64,000 nt of DNA. Source: Clostridium sp. UBA4108 (lineage in GTDB: Bacteria > Bacillota > Clostridia > Clostridiales > Clostridiaceae). Position numbers and translations under genes: made by a program. The notes under the pieces were generated by a model. That model was not told the origin of the DNA. It saw only the letters and a program-made list of their open reading frames with translations, and did not search any database. Numbering within the stretch: position 1 is the stretch's first letter; each line of letters starts with the position of its first letter. The DNA lies in the NCBI GenBank assembly GCA_002381695.1, contig DFXM01000020.1:209883-273882 (forward strand), written 5' to 3'. Of the stretch, positions 42,567-52,136 are shown piece after piece.

Positions 42567-43916
42567 ATGAGAAAAAAAGATATACTTGAGTTAAAAAGGC
42601 GTTTAAAAAAAGATCAATGCACCTTCACTAAAATGTGTGGTTGCTATGTTAATGGAGAGAAACATGTTATTTTAAAATTTAGAGAAAGTTTTCTAAATTT
42701 AGATGATGATGAATACTTTAAGTACTTAGAAATTGCTAAAAAAGTATTGTCTGGAACTATTGGAAATAATATTTTAGAACTTAACTTTCCAACTAATGAA
42801 GAGCATATAAATGAGAGACAAATTTCTCTTATGCAGCTTAAAAAAAGCCGTTTAAAGGATGATAATCTCCTTGATAATTTTTATGAAATGATTATAGATA
42901 ATTATGATTATAAGAGTAATTTTTTAATACTTGTTTTTCATGACGCTTATGATATTATTACTAAAACCACTGATAATATGAAGCTAGATGAATCTGAAGA
43001 AGTATATGAATATGTGTTATGTGCAATATGTCCTGTTTCACTTTCAGAGCCTGGTCTTAGACACGCTGAAGAGGAAAATAAAATAAAAGCACGTGTTAGA
43101 GATTGGGTGGTGGATGCCCCAACTAATGGCTTTGTGTTTCCTGCTTTTATTGAGCGTAGTACAGATGTTAATTCTATTATGTATTATACGAAAAATCCAA
43201 AGGATACACATCCTGAATTAATGGAAAGTGCTTTAGGTTGTTATTCAAAACAGACTGCTACTATACAAAAGGAAACATTTGAGTCAATTATTAAAGATTC
43301 CTTAAGTGTTGATGAAAAAAAGGCTGATAAAACTTTTATGGAAATACAAGAAAATCTAAATATTATGATAGATGAATACAATTCCATATATGATGGTACA
43401 GATTGTGAACCTATAACATTAACAAAGAAGGAGATAAAAAACCTTTTAATAGAAAGTGGAGTTACTGAAGAAATTACTACTAAGATTGAAGAGTCCTATA
43501 TAGAAAACTTTGGCGATGATCTTCCCTTAGCAGAAAATTTAATTGATGCAAAGGCCCTTAAGGTAAATGCCCAAAGAAAAAAGGAAGAAAATCTTCAGAA
43601 ACAGGTAGAAGTACTTCAAACTAGACTTGAGCAAGTTAAGCAAGAGGTCTATGTAGATAATAAAACTCACCTAGCTACAGAAGTTAATGAGGATAATGTG
43701 GTTTTAGAAGAAGCTTCAGAAACTGATTTAGAAGAAACTCACCATGAAAATTCAGAAGATAATAAAGTTACTTCTAACTATGACATTATACTTCAAGTAA
43801 AACCTGAAAAAATACCTCAAATAAAGTCTCAAATAATTGATGGACAAAAGTGCATAGTTATTCCTATTAATGAAAATGAACAAACTACAGTTAATGGAGT
43901 AGAGGATTTAATTTAA
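42567..43916 (+). CDS. DUF4317 family protein
   Basis: A 449-residue protein of a Firmicutes family of unknown function. The opening MRKKDILELKRRLKKDQCTF, the segment LLDNFYEMIIDNYDYKSNFL, LCAICPVSLSEPGL, and the C-terminal coiled-coil region (about 350-395) are characteristic. The start is ATG 42567, with GAGGGG seven bases upstream. It is a cytoplasmic, single-gene unit. Confidence 0.88.
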   Translation: MRKKDILELKRRLKKDQCTFTKMCGCYVNGEKHVILKFRESFLNLDDDEYFKYLEIAKKVLSGTIGNNILELNFPTNEEHINERQISLMQLKKSRLKDDNLLDNFYEMIIDNYDYKSNFLILVFHDAYDIITKTTDNMKLDESEEVYEYVLCAICPVSLSEPGLRHAEEENKIKARVRDWVVDAPTNGFVFPAFIERSTDVNSIMYYTKNPKDTHPELMESALGCYSKQTATIQKETFESIIKDSLSVDEKKADKTFMEIQENLNIMIDEYNSIYDGTDCEPITLTKKEIKNLLIESGVTEEITTKIEESYIENFGDDLPLAENLIDAKALKVNAQRKKEENLQKQVEVLQTRLEQVKQEVYVDNKTHLATEVNEDNVVLEEASETDLEETHHENSEDNKVTSNYDIILQVKPEKIPQIKSQIIDGQKCIVIPINENEQTTVNGVEDLI

Positions 43917-43931
43917 GGTGTATGAATTAAT

Positions 43932-43961
43932 TTGACGCATAACAACATATTATTGTACAAT
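43932..43961 (+). promoter_or_regulatory. Promoter
   Basis: TTGACG (43932-43937), an 18-base spacer, and TACAAT (43956-43961), just upstream of the small membrane protein gene. Confidence 0.55.
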
Positions 43962-43989
43962 ATAAAAAATTATGGGAGGAGCAGTGGGT

Positions 43990-44253
43990 GTGGATAGTAA
44001 TATTAAAAATAGTAATGAAAACGAAGAAAGAACATCAGGGGACAAATATGTTATTAGAGGAGTAATAATAATATTATTAAGTCCTGTTTTAGGCTTCCTG
44101 TCTACTTTTGTTTATTATTTATTAGTAAGCTCTGTAATACCTGGTACTGCAAATGAAGAGGCTTTAATAATAATAAGTGGAATTTCAATGGTAGCACTGG
44201 GTATGACATCAGTTATAGTAGGATGCACAAAAAATTTAACGAAACATAATTAA
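43990..44253 (+). CDS. Small two-helix membrane protein
   Basis: An 87-residue protein with two hydrophobic segments (about 25-48 and 58-78) and a charged N-terminus. The start is probably GTG 43990, eight bases after GGGAGGAG; GTG 43984 and ATG 43972 are in frame but too close to, or overlapping, that site. It has its own promoter. Function is unknown. Confidence 0.6.
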   Translation: MDSNIKNSNENEERTSGDKYVIRGVIIILLSPVLGFLSTFVYYLLVSSVIPGTANEEALIIISGISMVALGMTSVIVGCTKNLTKHN

Positions 44254-44334
44254 TGTGTTCAATAAATGTTATTTGGGCTTTTGCAAATTATTAGTTAGTA
44301 AAACAAGATTAAATTTAATCTAGGGGATATTGTA

Positions 44335-44529
44335 ATGAAAAAATTTGTTATTGAAGATTCTTTTTGGAACCTGTTCCCTAATGCAAAAATCGGAATTGTT
44401 ATTTGTCATGACATAGATAATTCTATAAGAGATAAAGAGCAATATGGGGAAATGATTTTAGAGGCAGAAAAGGAAGCATTAAAACATTTACAGGATGCAG
44501 AATTTAGTAGTAACCGTGTAATAAACTAA
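44335..44529 (+). pseudogene. Truncated B3/B4-domain protein
   Basis: The 64 residues (MKKFVIEDSFWNLFPNAKIG, then EKEALKHLQDAEFSSNRV) match the first quarter of B3/B4 tRNA-binding-domain proteins (phenylalanyl-tRNA synthetase beta-like, about 230 residues). The frame stops at 44527 and nothing of the rest follows, so it is a 3'-deleted remnant. A GGGG ribosome site is intact. Confidence 0.65.
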
Positions 44530-44611
44530 TGCTTTTTTATGTATTGAATTAACTGATGAAAGTAGATTAATAGAATAATATTAGGAGAATATATTTCCAA
44601 TTAGACGAATC

Positions 44612-44644
44612 AAGGACTTACCTTATAATAGCAAGTCCTTTTTT
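44612..44644 (+). terminator. Terminator
   Basis: AAGGACTT / AAGTCCTT plus TTTTTTGT. It is nearly the same stem as the terminator at 12085-12120, and lies between convergent genes. Confidence 0.75.
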
Positions 44645-44647
44645 GTC

Positions 44648-45511
44648 TTAAGCTTCAAAATAACCTGATAACTTCATGATTTCATCTCCATCTATAATTG
44701 TAGCCTTTTCTATTGAAATACCAGTTTTTCTTAAGTATGCCTGTACTGCATGATATCCTACAGCATAACCTCCACAGAAAGGCATATCAAATCCATCAAT
44801 TTCAGGCATCATTGGATGCTTTCCATATATATATTTACTCGCTTCCATAAACCCCTTAATGTCAAGTGATTTTGAAATTATTCTTCTTGAGATATCCAAA
44901 TCCTCTCCTTGTACACCTGTCACCCAAGGACCAATAAACTCTTCCCCAAACAAGCTAGCTGCAAAGCTTTCAGCCAAACCTTCAACAGCAAGATATTTCC
45001 CAACTGATACATCAGTGATAAAATTCCATTTTGCATTATAAAAAAGTACATTATGATGAAACTCATGAGCTATACATGCATTCAGCTTTGGCAAGTTCAC
45101 TTCATTAGGATCAATCATTATTTGTATATACCCAGGTATAGAACCCATGCCTGTATATCCTTCCGTCATAGCTAAAGTTTCAGGATTCCCTAAGAAGATT
45201 CCTACTACAACTTTTTCTGGTAATGGAATGCAAGCTTTTTTAAAACGCTCTACTGCAGCTTCCATGGTAGTTTTTGCACTATTCCAAGCATCAGCTTTTT
45301 CAAGCCTTTCTAGCATTTCTACCATCTCAGAGTCACGACCAGATAGTTGGATACACCCCATAGCCTCAGGGGTCTTAGGTATATGCATTATTTCAAACAT
45401 GGGATTAAAAGGTTCTATTAATCCATCTCTAAAGAACTCACTTCTCTTCTCTTTGGGTAAACTAAGCATTTTTTTATATAAACTTAAAGTATCCTGTATA
45501 ACTATTTCCAC
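44648..45511 (-). CDS. DUF2268 putative zinc protease
   Basis: A 287-residue predicted Zn-dependent protease of the DUF2268 family, with HEFHH at about residues 149-153 in NACIAHEFHHNV and a conserved GLAESFAASLFGEEFIGPW. I start at GTG 45511, nine bases after AAGGAG; ATG 45520 is immediately adjacent to that site and thus less likely. It is cytoplasmic. A terminator shared with the convergent remnant lies just beyond the stop. Confidence 0.82.
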   Translation of the reverse strand: MEIVIQDTLSLYKKMLSLPKEKRSEFFRDGLIEPFNPMFEIMHIPKTPEAMGCIQLSGRDSEMVEMLERLEKADAWNSAKTTMEAAVERFKKACIPLPEKVVVGIFLGNPETLAMTEGYTGMGSIPGYIQIMIDPNEVNLPKLNACIAHEFHHNVLFYNAKWNFITDVSVGKYLAVEGLAESFAASLFGEEFIGPWVTGVQGEDLDISRRIISKSLDIKGFMEASKYIYGKHPMMPEIDGFDMPFCGGYAVGYHAVQAYLRKTGISIEKATIIDGDEIMKLSGYFEA

Positions 45512-45682
45512 TAAAATCATCTCCTTGTTATTCAATTGAATTTGTGATATCACTTATTACAACTTCAAGTATAGAATATGACGCTACGTGAAGGTCAACA
45601 GGAAACTCAAATTATTTTATTCTTCTATAGATATTCCACATAATTTTATTTTTACATATCCGTCTAAACATTAATTGATATT

Positions 45683-46177
45683 CTAGTTATTAGTGGAATT
45701 TTTTTCAGAGTACTTTACCCATGTATAGAATATAAGAATTATTCCTATAACAAGGCACCCACCACTGATAGCTTCAATAAATCCCGAAAAAAATTGTTCG
45801 TAAGCTCTTTCGCTAGGCTTCCATATAACAGAATAAATTGCTGTAATAAATGATATCAATAGGGCACATAAAGCCCCTACCAATGATTCATTTCTTTTTA
45901 ATTTCTGAATTTCATCAAGTAATGAAATTATAGTTTTATTATTTGCTATCTCTGCATTCTCTTGTTCAATATATTCACCCTTTAATAATTCATTCATTGA
46001 AACTTCCAATACTTTACTTATTTCTTCAAATAATGAACTATCTGGTAGACACTTACCACACTCCCATTTTGAAACCGCTTTATCAGTTACATTCAGATAT
46101 TCCCCAAGCTCTGTCTGAGTCAATTTTTTCTTTTTTCTAGCATCTGCTATAAATCGTCCGATTTTTTGTGTATCCAT
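45683..46177 (-). CDS. XRE-family regulator with two C-terminal membrane helices
   Basis: A 164-residue protein: an N-terminal HTH_3 domain (RFIADARKKKKLTQTELGEY, then NVTDKAVSKWECGKCLPDSS), a linker, and two hydrophobic segments (about 98-118 and 135-155). Membrane-bound XRE proteins of this type occur widely in clostridia. ATG 46177 follows AAAGGAGGTG; the upstream in-frame ATG at 46210 has no site. Confidence 0.85.
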   Translation of the reverse strand: MDTQKIGRFIADARKKKKLTQTELGEYLNVTDKAVSKWECGKCLPDSSLFEEISKVLEVSMNELLKGEYIEQENAEIANNKTIISLLDEIQKLKRNESLVGALCALLISFITAIYSVIWKPSERAYEQFFSGFIEAISGGCLVIGIILIFYTWVKYSEKNSTNN

Positions 46178-46343
46178 AATTACACCTCCTTTAATAATAT
46201 AATAATTCAAAAGCCTATATATCTAAACCCATGGCAGGTAGATTAGGTAGAATAAAAGTAGAATATTACAGTTTCACTAATTAAAGGACCTTTGGTTATA
46301 TGCTAATCCAAAGCGTATATATAAGCTATAGATTCTTTTAGCC

Positions 46344-47249
46344 TTATAATGATAACTCGGACTTAAATATTATCACAGCATTTCCAGAAATTTTAACTTC
46401 TAAAGGTTCTTTATTTTCTATCTTTATTTCAACTTCAATAGTACCTGGTCGTTTTATAGCTTCACCTTGCTTAACCTTGAATTTAAATAAAGAATCATTG
46501 TGCTTAACTAAATTATGATGAACAAGGTATGCGCCCAAAGGACCATTTGCATTACCAGTCACAGGGTCTTCATTAATACCTATTGCAGGTGCAAACATTC
46601 TTCCATGTACTAAAATATCGCTATGCTGAGGATTAATTGTGAAAACATAATATCCATTACACTTAATAATCTTACTCAATTTAGAAAGTGAATCATAATT
46701 TGGCATCATTTTATTTAAAGTCTCAATGCTTTTTATGCCAATCATAACCTTAGAATGACCTGTTGAAACAATCTGTACTTTATAATTTTCCAGTAAATCA
46801 TTATCACTTATATTAAGTGCTGATAGCAGGTCTTTTTTATCTACTCCATCAATAATAGTGCCAAGCTCAATTTTACCCTGGGTCATAACTATTTTGTAAT
46901 CATCATTCTCCTTTACTATATCAACAGGTAAAATTCCGCACCCTGTCTTTTGATAAACTCTTGAAGTAGTAAGCTTATTTTCAACAGCACGAGCATAATG
47001 AGCAGCAATAGTAGCATGTCCGCAGATTGGCACCTCATTTGTTGGGGTAAAAAAACGTATGTGAACATCATGGTCATTACTACTTGAAGAAAAAATAAAA
47101 GCTGTTTCAGAATTATTAAGTTCCCTGGCTATTTTCTGCATATCATCTGAAGTTAATCCATCAGCGTTTGTTATTACTCCAGCCGGATTTCCTGTAAATT
47201 TTTCCTTTGTGAACGAGTCAATTTGGTATAAATAATACTTTCTTATCAT
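46344..47249 (-). CDS. PhzF family isomerase/epimerase
   Basis: A 301-residue cytoplasmic protein with the diaminopimelate-epimerase-like PhzF fold: opening YQIDSFTKEKFTGNPAGV, catalytic Glu in ELNNSETAF, and PICGHATIAAHYA, then GINEDPVTGNANGPLGAYL. The reaction is not known for most members. The divergent HxlR regulator 170 bases away is probably its controller. Confidence 0.9.
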   Translation of the reverse strand: MIRKYYLYQIDSFTKEKFTGNPAGVITNADGLTSDDMQKIARELNNSETAFIFSSSSNDHDVHIRFFTPTNEVPICGHATIAAHYARAVENKLTTSRVYQKTGCGILPVDIVKENDDYKIVMTQGKIELGTIIDGVDKKDLLSALNISDNDLLENYKVQIVSTGHSKVMIGIKSIETLNKMMPNYDSLSKLSKIIKCNGYYVFTINPQHSDILVHGRMFAPAIGINEDPVTGNANGPLGAYLVHHNLVKHNDSLFKFKVKQGEAIKRPGTIEVEIKIENKEPLEVKISGNAVIIFKSELSL

Positions 47250-47416
47250 GACTTTTCCTCCTAAAAATATTATGAATTTATAGATTGCTATGCATTTTCT
47301 TCATTTATGGCAATTAATATCTAGGTATTATATAATTAATTATAGTTTTGTTGGACTATATAGACTAGTACGCACTTTTTACTTAGATACTTACCGTTTT
47401 GAAAGAAGGATAGGAT

Positions 47417-47770
47417 ATGGAAAAAGATATGATTGAAGAGTTTCCAAACCAAAGGAAAAGGCAAAAGGATTTTAAATGTTCAATAGGTTTTGCTATAACT
47501 GTAATTGGAAGCAAATGGAGAGCCATAATATTATGGCACATATTGAAAGATAACCCAATAAGATATGGTCAACTAAAAAAATCTATTCCCAATATAAGTC
47601 ACAAAATACTATCACAAGAGTTGAAAAATTTAGAAATGGATAACCTTATTGAAAGAATTGTATATGCAACAATTCCACCTAAGGTAGACTATATACCCAC
47701 AGATAGAGGAAAGTCCTTAGAAAATATATTAACTGAACTTTGTCTTTGGGGTAAAAAATATATGGATTAA
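47417..47770 (+). CDS. HxlR-family transcriptional regulator
   Basis: A 117-residue winged-helix MarR/HxlR-type regulator: CSIGFAITVIGSKWRAIILW, then RYGQLKKSIPNISHKILSQE, and a C-terminal LTELCLWGKKYM. Members respond to aldehydes or electrophiles. It is divergent from the phzF-like gene; the region between (47340-47400) has TAC-containing repeats that could be its operator. Confidence 0.88.
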   Translation: MEKDMIEEFPNQRKRQKDFKCSIGFAITVIGSKWRAIILWHILKDNPIRYGQLKKSIPNISHKILSQELKNLEMDNLIERIVYATIPPKVDYIPTDRGKSLENILTELCLWGKKYMD

Positions 47771-48126
47771 TTTTGAATGATTATCACAAAAATATCCATG
47801 CACCAAGAGATACGACATCAAAATGAATATTACCAGTTATACTGATGGATCTAAAAAGCTTTTATCGTTTCTAGAGCATATTAATGCTTTCATTATCCAA
47901 ATAGATCTTGTTCTCTTATATTTAAAGTATCTTTTAGCTAATTATAGAGCTCAAATGATTTATTTAATGATGAGGCTTATGGTTGGATTAGTATATGGAT
48001 AAATTATTGTATTAGATGCAAGCCCCAAAACTAATTAACCTATTGATTTTTTCATAAAAAAGGCATTGTCAGACAAGCGAATTAGCTATTATCCCTGTTA
48101 TCCTATAAGAAAAGGAGGTGCTTATA
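47771..48126. other. Intergenic region, nothing clear
   Basis: About 350 bases between the HxlR gene and the AraC-type gene. I found no terminator of quality, no conserved RNA and no coding remnant that I can name. The last 20 bases carry the AAAAGGAGGTG ribosome site of the next gene. Confidence 0.4.
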
Positions 48127-49032
48127 ATGCACGCATGGGAACAAATACAACAAACAATAGATTATATTGAGGAACACCTTTCTGAAGAAATTACTATTGA
48201 GAGCCTTGCAAAAATGTCAGCCTTATCGCCTTTCTATTATCAGCGGCTGTTTAGTCGATTAGTTAAAAAGCCGGTAATCGAATATATCAAGCTGCGCCGT
48301 ATGGCGAGGGCCACCGAAACTTTACTAGAAAAAGATAAGCGGATTTTGGACATTGCTTTGGATTTAGGTTTTTCTTCACATGAGCATTTTTCCCGCACTT
48401 TTAAAGATACTTTCGGTGTTACACCAGAGAACTATCGTAAGGCTCCAATAACCTTTAACAAGATGACTAAGCCTCAGTTACTGCTAAACTATACCCTTAT
48501 TGATGAGAATATGCCTCTTATAAGTGATGGAATTGTCCTTGAAATTAGCCGAAGACAGCTTGCTGTATCGGAGTATTTTGTTGGACTTGAGGCTAAGACT
48601 CCTATTCAATTTATAGAAGGCCTTGGTGTTGAATCTGGAGTTGACCCTCTTGCTACCCTTTGGGGAAACTTTCATCATAGTAAAGGGGATATTCAAAATA
48701 TTATATCCACAGGGGATGAAATAGGTGTGGCCTATCCCTGTGAAGAGGAAGGCTATTTCTGCTATTTTGCAGGTGCGCAGGTTAATTCCAATACAAGGGT
48801 TCAGGGGTATAAAAATTGGGAACTGCCAGCGAGGGAGTACATTGTCTGCTCCTTTGAGGCAGAGAGTTTTGAGGGTTTGGTAATGGATGTGCTATATAAA
48901 GCACAAAGATACTTGTTTGAAACATGGTTGCCAAATCATAAATTAACAACAGCGGCATTTTCTATAGAACGTTATGAAAGCCATACGCCTGATACCACAA
49001 CAATGGAAATATGGGTTAAGCCTATTTTATAA
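48127..49032 (+). CDS. AraC-family regulator with GyrI-like effector domain
   Basis: A 301-residue regulator: two AraC helix-turn-helix motifs in the first 105 residues (ITIESLAKMSALSPFYYQRL; DIALDLGFSSHEHFSRTFKD), then a GyrI-like ligand-binding domain to the end, ending ERYESHTPDTTTMEIWVKPI. It is similar in layout to drug-sensing Rob/BmrR-like proteins. GGAGGTG is eight bases before ATG 48127. Its target is unknown. Confidence 0.9.
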   Translation: MHAWEQIQQTIDYIEEHLSEEITIESLAKMSALSPFYYQRLFSRLVKKPVIEYIKLRRMARATETLLEKDKRILDIALDLGFSSHEHFSRTFKDTFGVTPENYRKAPITFNKMTKPQLLLNYTLIDENMPLISDGIVLEISRRQLAVSEYFVGLEAKTPIQFIEGLGVESGVDPLATLWGNFHHSKGDIQNIISTGDEIGVAYPCEEEGYFCYFAGAQVNSNTRVQGYKNWELPAREYIVCSFEAESFEGLVMDVLYKAQRYLFETWLPNHKLTTAAFSIERYESHTPDTTTMEIWVKPIL

Positions 49033-49160
49033 TTCTAGATATAAAAAATCTCAACATATACCCATTAGTCTTATAATAGAGGGCCAGTATTGCTATTTTG
49101 AAGTTTCTTTCAATTTTGGTATACTATATATAAGTGCATACATAGGGAGGGGAAAATGTT

Positions 49161-50438
49161 ATGTCAATCAATAGTCAAAGAGAATTTGAACTTTTAAAGA
49201 AAATTGGTTTTATACGAACTAGCGGTTCAGAAGAAGAGCTAAGAGCCGCAAATATTCTACTAGAAGAAATATCTTCAATAGGATGTACAGGACACTTAGA
49301 AGAATTTAAAGCTCCTACTTCTAAAATTAAAAAAGCTTCACTAAAGGTAGTTGAGCCCTATGAAAAGGAATATGAGATAACACCTTATAACTGCTCAATT
49401 AGTACACCAGAAGGTGGGATAACTACAGATTTTGTATATATAGAAGATGGACTTGATGCAAACTTAGTTGACCTTAAAGGAAAGTTTGTCCTTCTAAATA
49501 TGGGTCCAAATCCTAAGCTTTATGAAAAACTTATAAAAGCTGGTATCGCTGGTTATATAACTATGTCTGGTACTGCCATGGATGAGGAAGATAAAACTGA
49601 TATTGCTGTAGCTAGAATGCGTGAAAAGAATACGAAATATGGAAAAATAACTGCTTTAAATATGCGCACAAAAGACTGCTTTCATATGGTTAAAAACAAA
49701 GCTTCTAAAGTGCAGATAGAATTAATCACTGAAGATATAGAACTTACTTCTCATAATGTTGTTGTAACCATAGAAGGTTCTAAATACCTTGAGGAGATAA
49801 TATCTTTCGGTGCTCATTATGACAGTGTTCCTTTTAGTACAGGGGTCTATGACAATGGCGCTGGTTCAGTTATTATAATGGAACTTCTTAGACACTTTAA
49901 AGAAAATCCACCAATAAGAACTGTAAAATTTATATGGTATGGCTCTGAAGAGGTTGGACTTCTAGGTAGTAAGGCTTATTTAAAGGCTCATGAAGAGGAA
50001 TTACAAAAACATCTTCTAATGATTAACGTAGATGTTGGAGGCTCTGTTCTTGGAAAAGAAAGTGCTCTAGTTACTGCAGAACAAAGCTTAATTGATTATA
50101 TAGATCATATGGCTAAAATTAAAGGCTTCCCACTTAATGTAAAACAGGATATATACTCAAGTGATTCTACCGCTTTCGCTGATGCTGGAATTCCATCACT
50201 TACTTTCTGTAGATTTGCGCCAAATGGAGGAGCTTTCATACACAGTCGTAATGACGTTATGGACTATTTAAGTGCTGAAGCTTTAGAGAAAACTACTATT
50301 ATAACTAAGGAATTTAGTGACGCTGTTATAAATTCAGTGGTATTCCCAGTGGAAAGAAAAATTCCAGATAACATGAGAAAAGAATTAGATAAATACTTTG
50401 GTAAAGAAGAACTTAAAAAAGAAGAAGCTAAAAAATAA
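49161..50438 (+). CDS. M28 family zinc aminopeptidase
   Basis: A 425-residue metallopeptidase. The zinc-site pattern is intact: His219 in GAHYDSVP, Asp231 in DNGAG, Glu263/Glu264 in YGSEEVGLLGS, the Asp in NVDVGG, and a C-terminal His in FIHSRNDVMDY. A protease-associated-type insert occupies about residues 85-170. No signal peptide is present. It follows AGGGGAAAATGTT and ends at a shared bidirectional terminator. Confidence 0.9.
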   Translation: MSINSQREFELLKKIGFIRTSGSEEELRAANILLEEISSIGCTGHLEEFKAPTSKIKKASLKVVEPYEKEYEITPYNCSISTPEGGITTDFVYIEDGLDANLVDLKGKFVLLNMGPNPKLYEKLIKAGIAGYITMSGTAMDEEDKTDIAVARMREKNTKYGKITALNMRTKDCFHMVKNKASKVQIELITEDIELTSHNVVVTIEGSKYLEEIISFGAHYDSVPFSTGVYDNGAGSVIIMELLRHFKENPPIRTVKFIWYGSEEVGLLGSKAYLKAHEEELQKHLLMINVDVGGSVLGKESALVTAEQSLIDYIDHMAKIKGFPLNVKQDIYSSDSTAFADAGIPSLTFCRFAPNGGAFIHSRNDVMDYLSAEALEKTTIITKEFSDAVINSVVFPVERKIPDNMRKELDKYFGKEELKKEEAKK

Positions 50439-50453
50439 GATAGGAATAAAATA

Positions 50454-50483
50454 AAAGGCTTACATCAAGGGATGTAGGCCTTT
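50454..50483. terminator. Bidirectional terminator
   Basis: A 13-bp stem (AAAGGCTTACATC / GATGTAGGCCTTT, one wobble pair) with a four-base loop, between the M28 gene and the convergent DUF2200 gene. Confidence 0.85.
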
Positions 50484-50489
50484 ACTCTT

Positions 50490-50840
50490 TTAACTTCTAA
50501 GAATTTTATCCATGGCTTTTCCCTTTGCTAACTCATCAATGAGCTTATCCAAATAGCGAATTTCCTGCATAGTTGGTTCTTTAATTTCTTCAATACGAAC
50601 CCCACAGATAACACCTTTAATCAAAGCCCTCAAAGGATTAAGTCTAGGAGCCTTTGCAAAAAAGGTCTCAAAGTCTGTCTCATTTTCTAGCTCTATATCT
50701 AGCTCTTCCTTACTATAGCCCGTTAGCCAAAGGATGATTTCGTCAACGTCTGCTTTGGTGCGTCCTTTTTTCTCCGTCTTTGCAACATAAAGTGGATAGA
50801 CACTAGCTACACTTGTTTTGTATATACTATGTTTGGTCAT
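50490..50840 (-). CDS. DUF2200 family protein
   Basis: A 116-residue protein matching the DUF2200 family: VASVYPLYVAKTEKKGRTKA, then DEIILWLTGYSKEEL and a C-terminal helical stretch. Small, soluble, function unknown. ATG follows AGAGAGG in its leader. Confidence 0.85.
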   Translation of the reverse strand: MTKHSIYKTSVASVYPLYVAKTEKKGRTKADVDEIILWLTGYSKEELDIELENETDFETFFAKAPRLNPLRALIKGVICGVRIEEIKEPTMQEIRYLDKLIDELAKGKAMDKILRS

Positions 50841-50910
50841 GATATAACCTCTCTTATAGTTTTTATTTATTATATCACAAAAGTATAGGGGATAAACTAA
50901 AGTTTAGTAA

Positions 50911-51132
50911 ACATCAAATTTTAGAGGAAATTATCAGCTAAATGAAATAGTAGCAGGATGCTATCAAGATAATATAAAATCTTTTAAAATGTTAAATAAA
51001 TTAGGTTTTATTAGAAATGAAGAAGATGATTCTATGGAGAAAAACATTTTTACGGGTGAAAACACTATACAATTAGTATTTAGGATTACTTATGATGATT
51101 ATATCAAGAGAATAAAACCAACTTTGATATGA
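50911..51132 (+). pseudogene. C-terminal remnant of a GNAT acetyltransferase
   Basis: Seventy-three codons with no start: CYQDNIKSFKMLNKLGF, then a beta region and a stop. The N-x-x-S-x-x-x-L-x-K-L-G-F pattern is the last acetyl-CoA-binding helix and strand of GNAT enzymes. The first two thirds of the gene are gone. A hairpin terminator follows at 51181. Confidence 0.65.
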
Positions 51133-51180
51133 ATAGTTCGTAACTTCCAAATATTGTTCAGAAATAATCAAATAGATGTA

Positions 51181-51220
51181 AAAACCTATGCTAAAACAAA
51201 TGTTAAGCATAGGTTTTTGT
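51181..51220 (+). terminator. Terminator after the GNAT remnant
   Basis: A 12-bp perfect stem (AAAACCTATGCT / AGCATAGGTTTT) and a T tail. It probably once ended the GNAT transcript. The 185 bases after it hold nothing coding. Confidence 0.75.
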
Positions 51221-51405
51221 TGCAAAAGTTACTGTAAAAATGTCTGTAATTTTTGAGGTTGCACCTCTAAAGTAAATCCGTTACTATAATGAGGTTCTTT
51301 TTATTAAGCTTGATTAATTCTCCCTTTCATAAATTTAGGAAGATTTATAGTTCCATCTACAAAGGTAGTTATAAGAAAAATATAGACAGTGTGAGGCTGT
51401 ATTAT

Positions 51406-52080
51406 TTATTCAAATCGAACACCATTTGAATGCTTATTAATCACTCCCCAATTTAAAATTTGTATATTATCCCCATTTCTATGAATACTGCCTTCTTCAC
51501 TCCAATGTTTTAGTATTCTATTGAGATGTCTCTTAGTTGTACCAATTAAAGAAGCTATTTCATCCAAGGTGTTAGAAGTTATATATTCACTATTTAAGTG
51601 AGTAGACTCGATGGTGCAATAATAGGCGGCTAACCTAACTGAAACAGGGGATAATGCAATTACCCTTGAAGAAATAGTACAAGTTTTCAATTTATAGGAT
51701 AACTCTTTTAATAGCAATTGTGTAAAGTCAATATCATTTTTTAAGTATTTCTCATAGAGGTTAAGGGGTACATAGATAAACTCGCACTTTTCAATAGCTA
51801 TACAATTAGATTGAATTGTACATTGGTCTAATGTTTCGATATCTCCTAGGATGGAAGGCTTTTTACTATATCTTAATAATAATTCTTTACCGGTAATCTC
51901 TAGACTGGAAACATAGTATCTCCCTTCTATTAAGAAATACAATCCGTCTATTTCATCGCCGGTTTTTAAAATAAAATCATTGCTCTCATAGGTTCTATGT
52001 TGTAGTTGGTTTAACACTTCATCAGGAAATTCATAGTTATATAGACTTTTAAATTTTTCTAAATTCATAAATAAAGACAT
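51406..52080 (-). CDS. Crp/Fnr-family regulator (YeiL-like)
   Basis: A 224-residue regulator: a cyclic-nucleotide-binding-type barrel (about 15-130, with GDEIDGLYFLIEGRYYVSSL) and a Crp-type winged helix (about 150-215, with TLDEIASLIGTTKRHLNRIL). It is similar in arrangement to YeiL, but I see no iron-sulfur cysteine cluster. It is divergent from the HAD hydrolase gene 56 bases away. Confidence 0.85.
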   Translation of the reverse strand: MSLFMNLEKFKSLYNYEFPDEVLNQLQHRTYESNDFILKTGDEIDGLYFLIEGRYYVSSLEITGKELLLRYSKKPSILGDIETLDQCTIQSNCIAIEKCEFIYVPLNLYEKYLKNDIDFTQLLLKELSYKLKTCTISSRVIALSPVSVRLAAYYCTIESTHLNSEYITSNTLDEIASLIGTTKRHLNRILKHWSEEGSIHRNGDNIQILNWGVINKHSNGVRFE

Positions 52081-52136
52081 CTGTCCTTTCTATAATTATT
52101 AATACTGATTATACTTAATTTCAGGAGGGGATTCAA

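Noticed and set aside
51240..51300. Weak GAGGT/ACCTC inverted repeats before the Crp-like gene
   Set aside because: Stems of five bases with long loops. They are not distinguishable from chance in AT-rich DNA.
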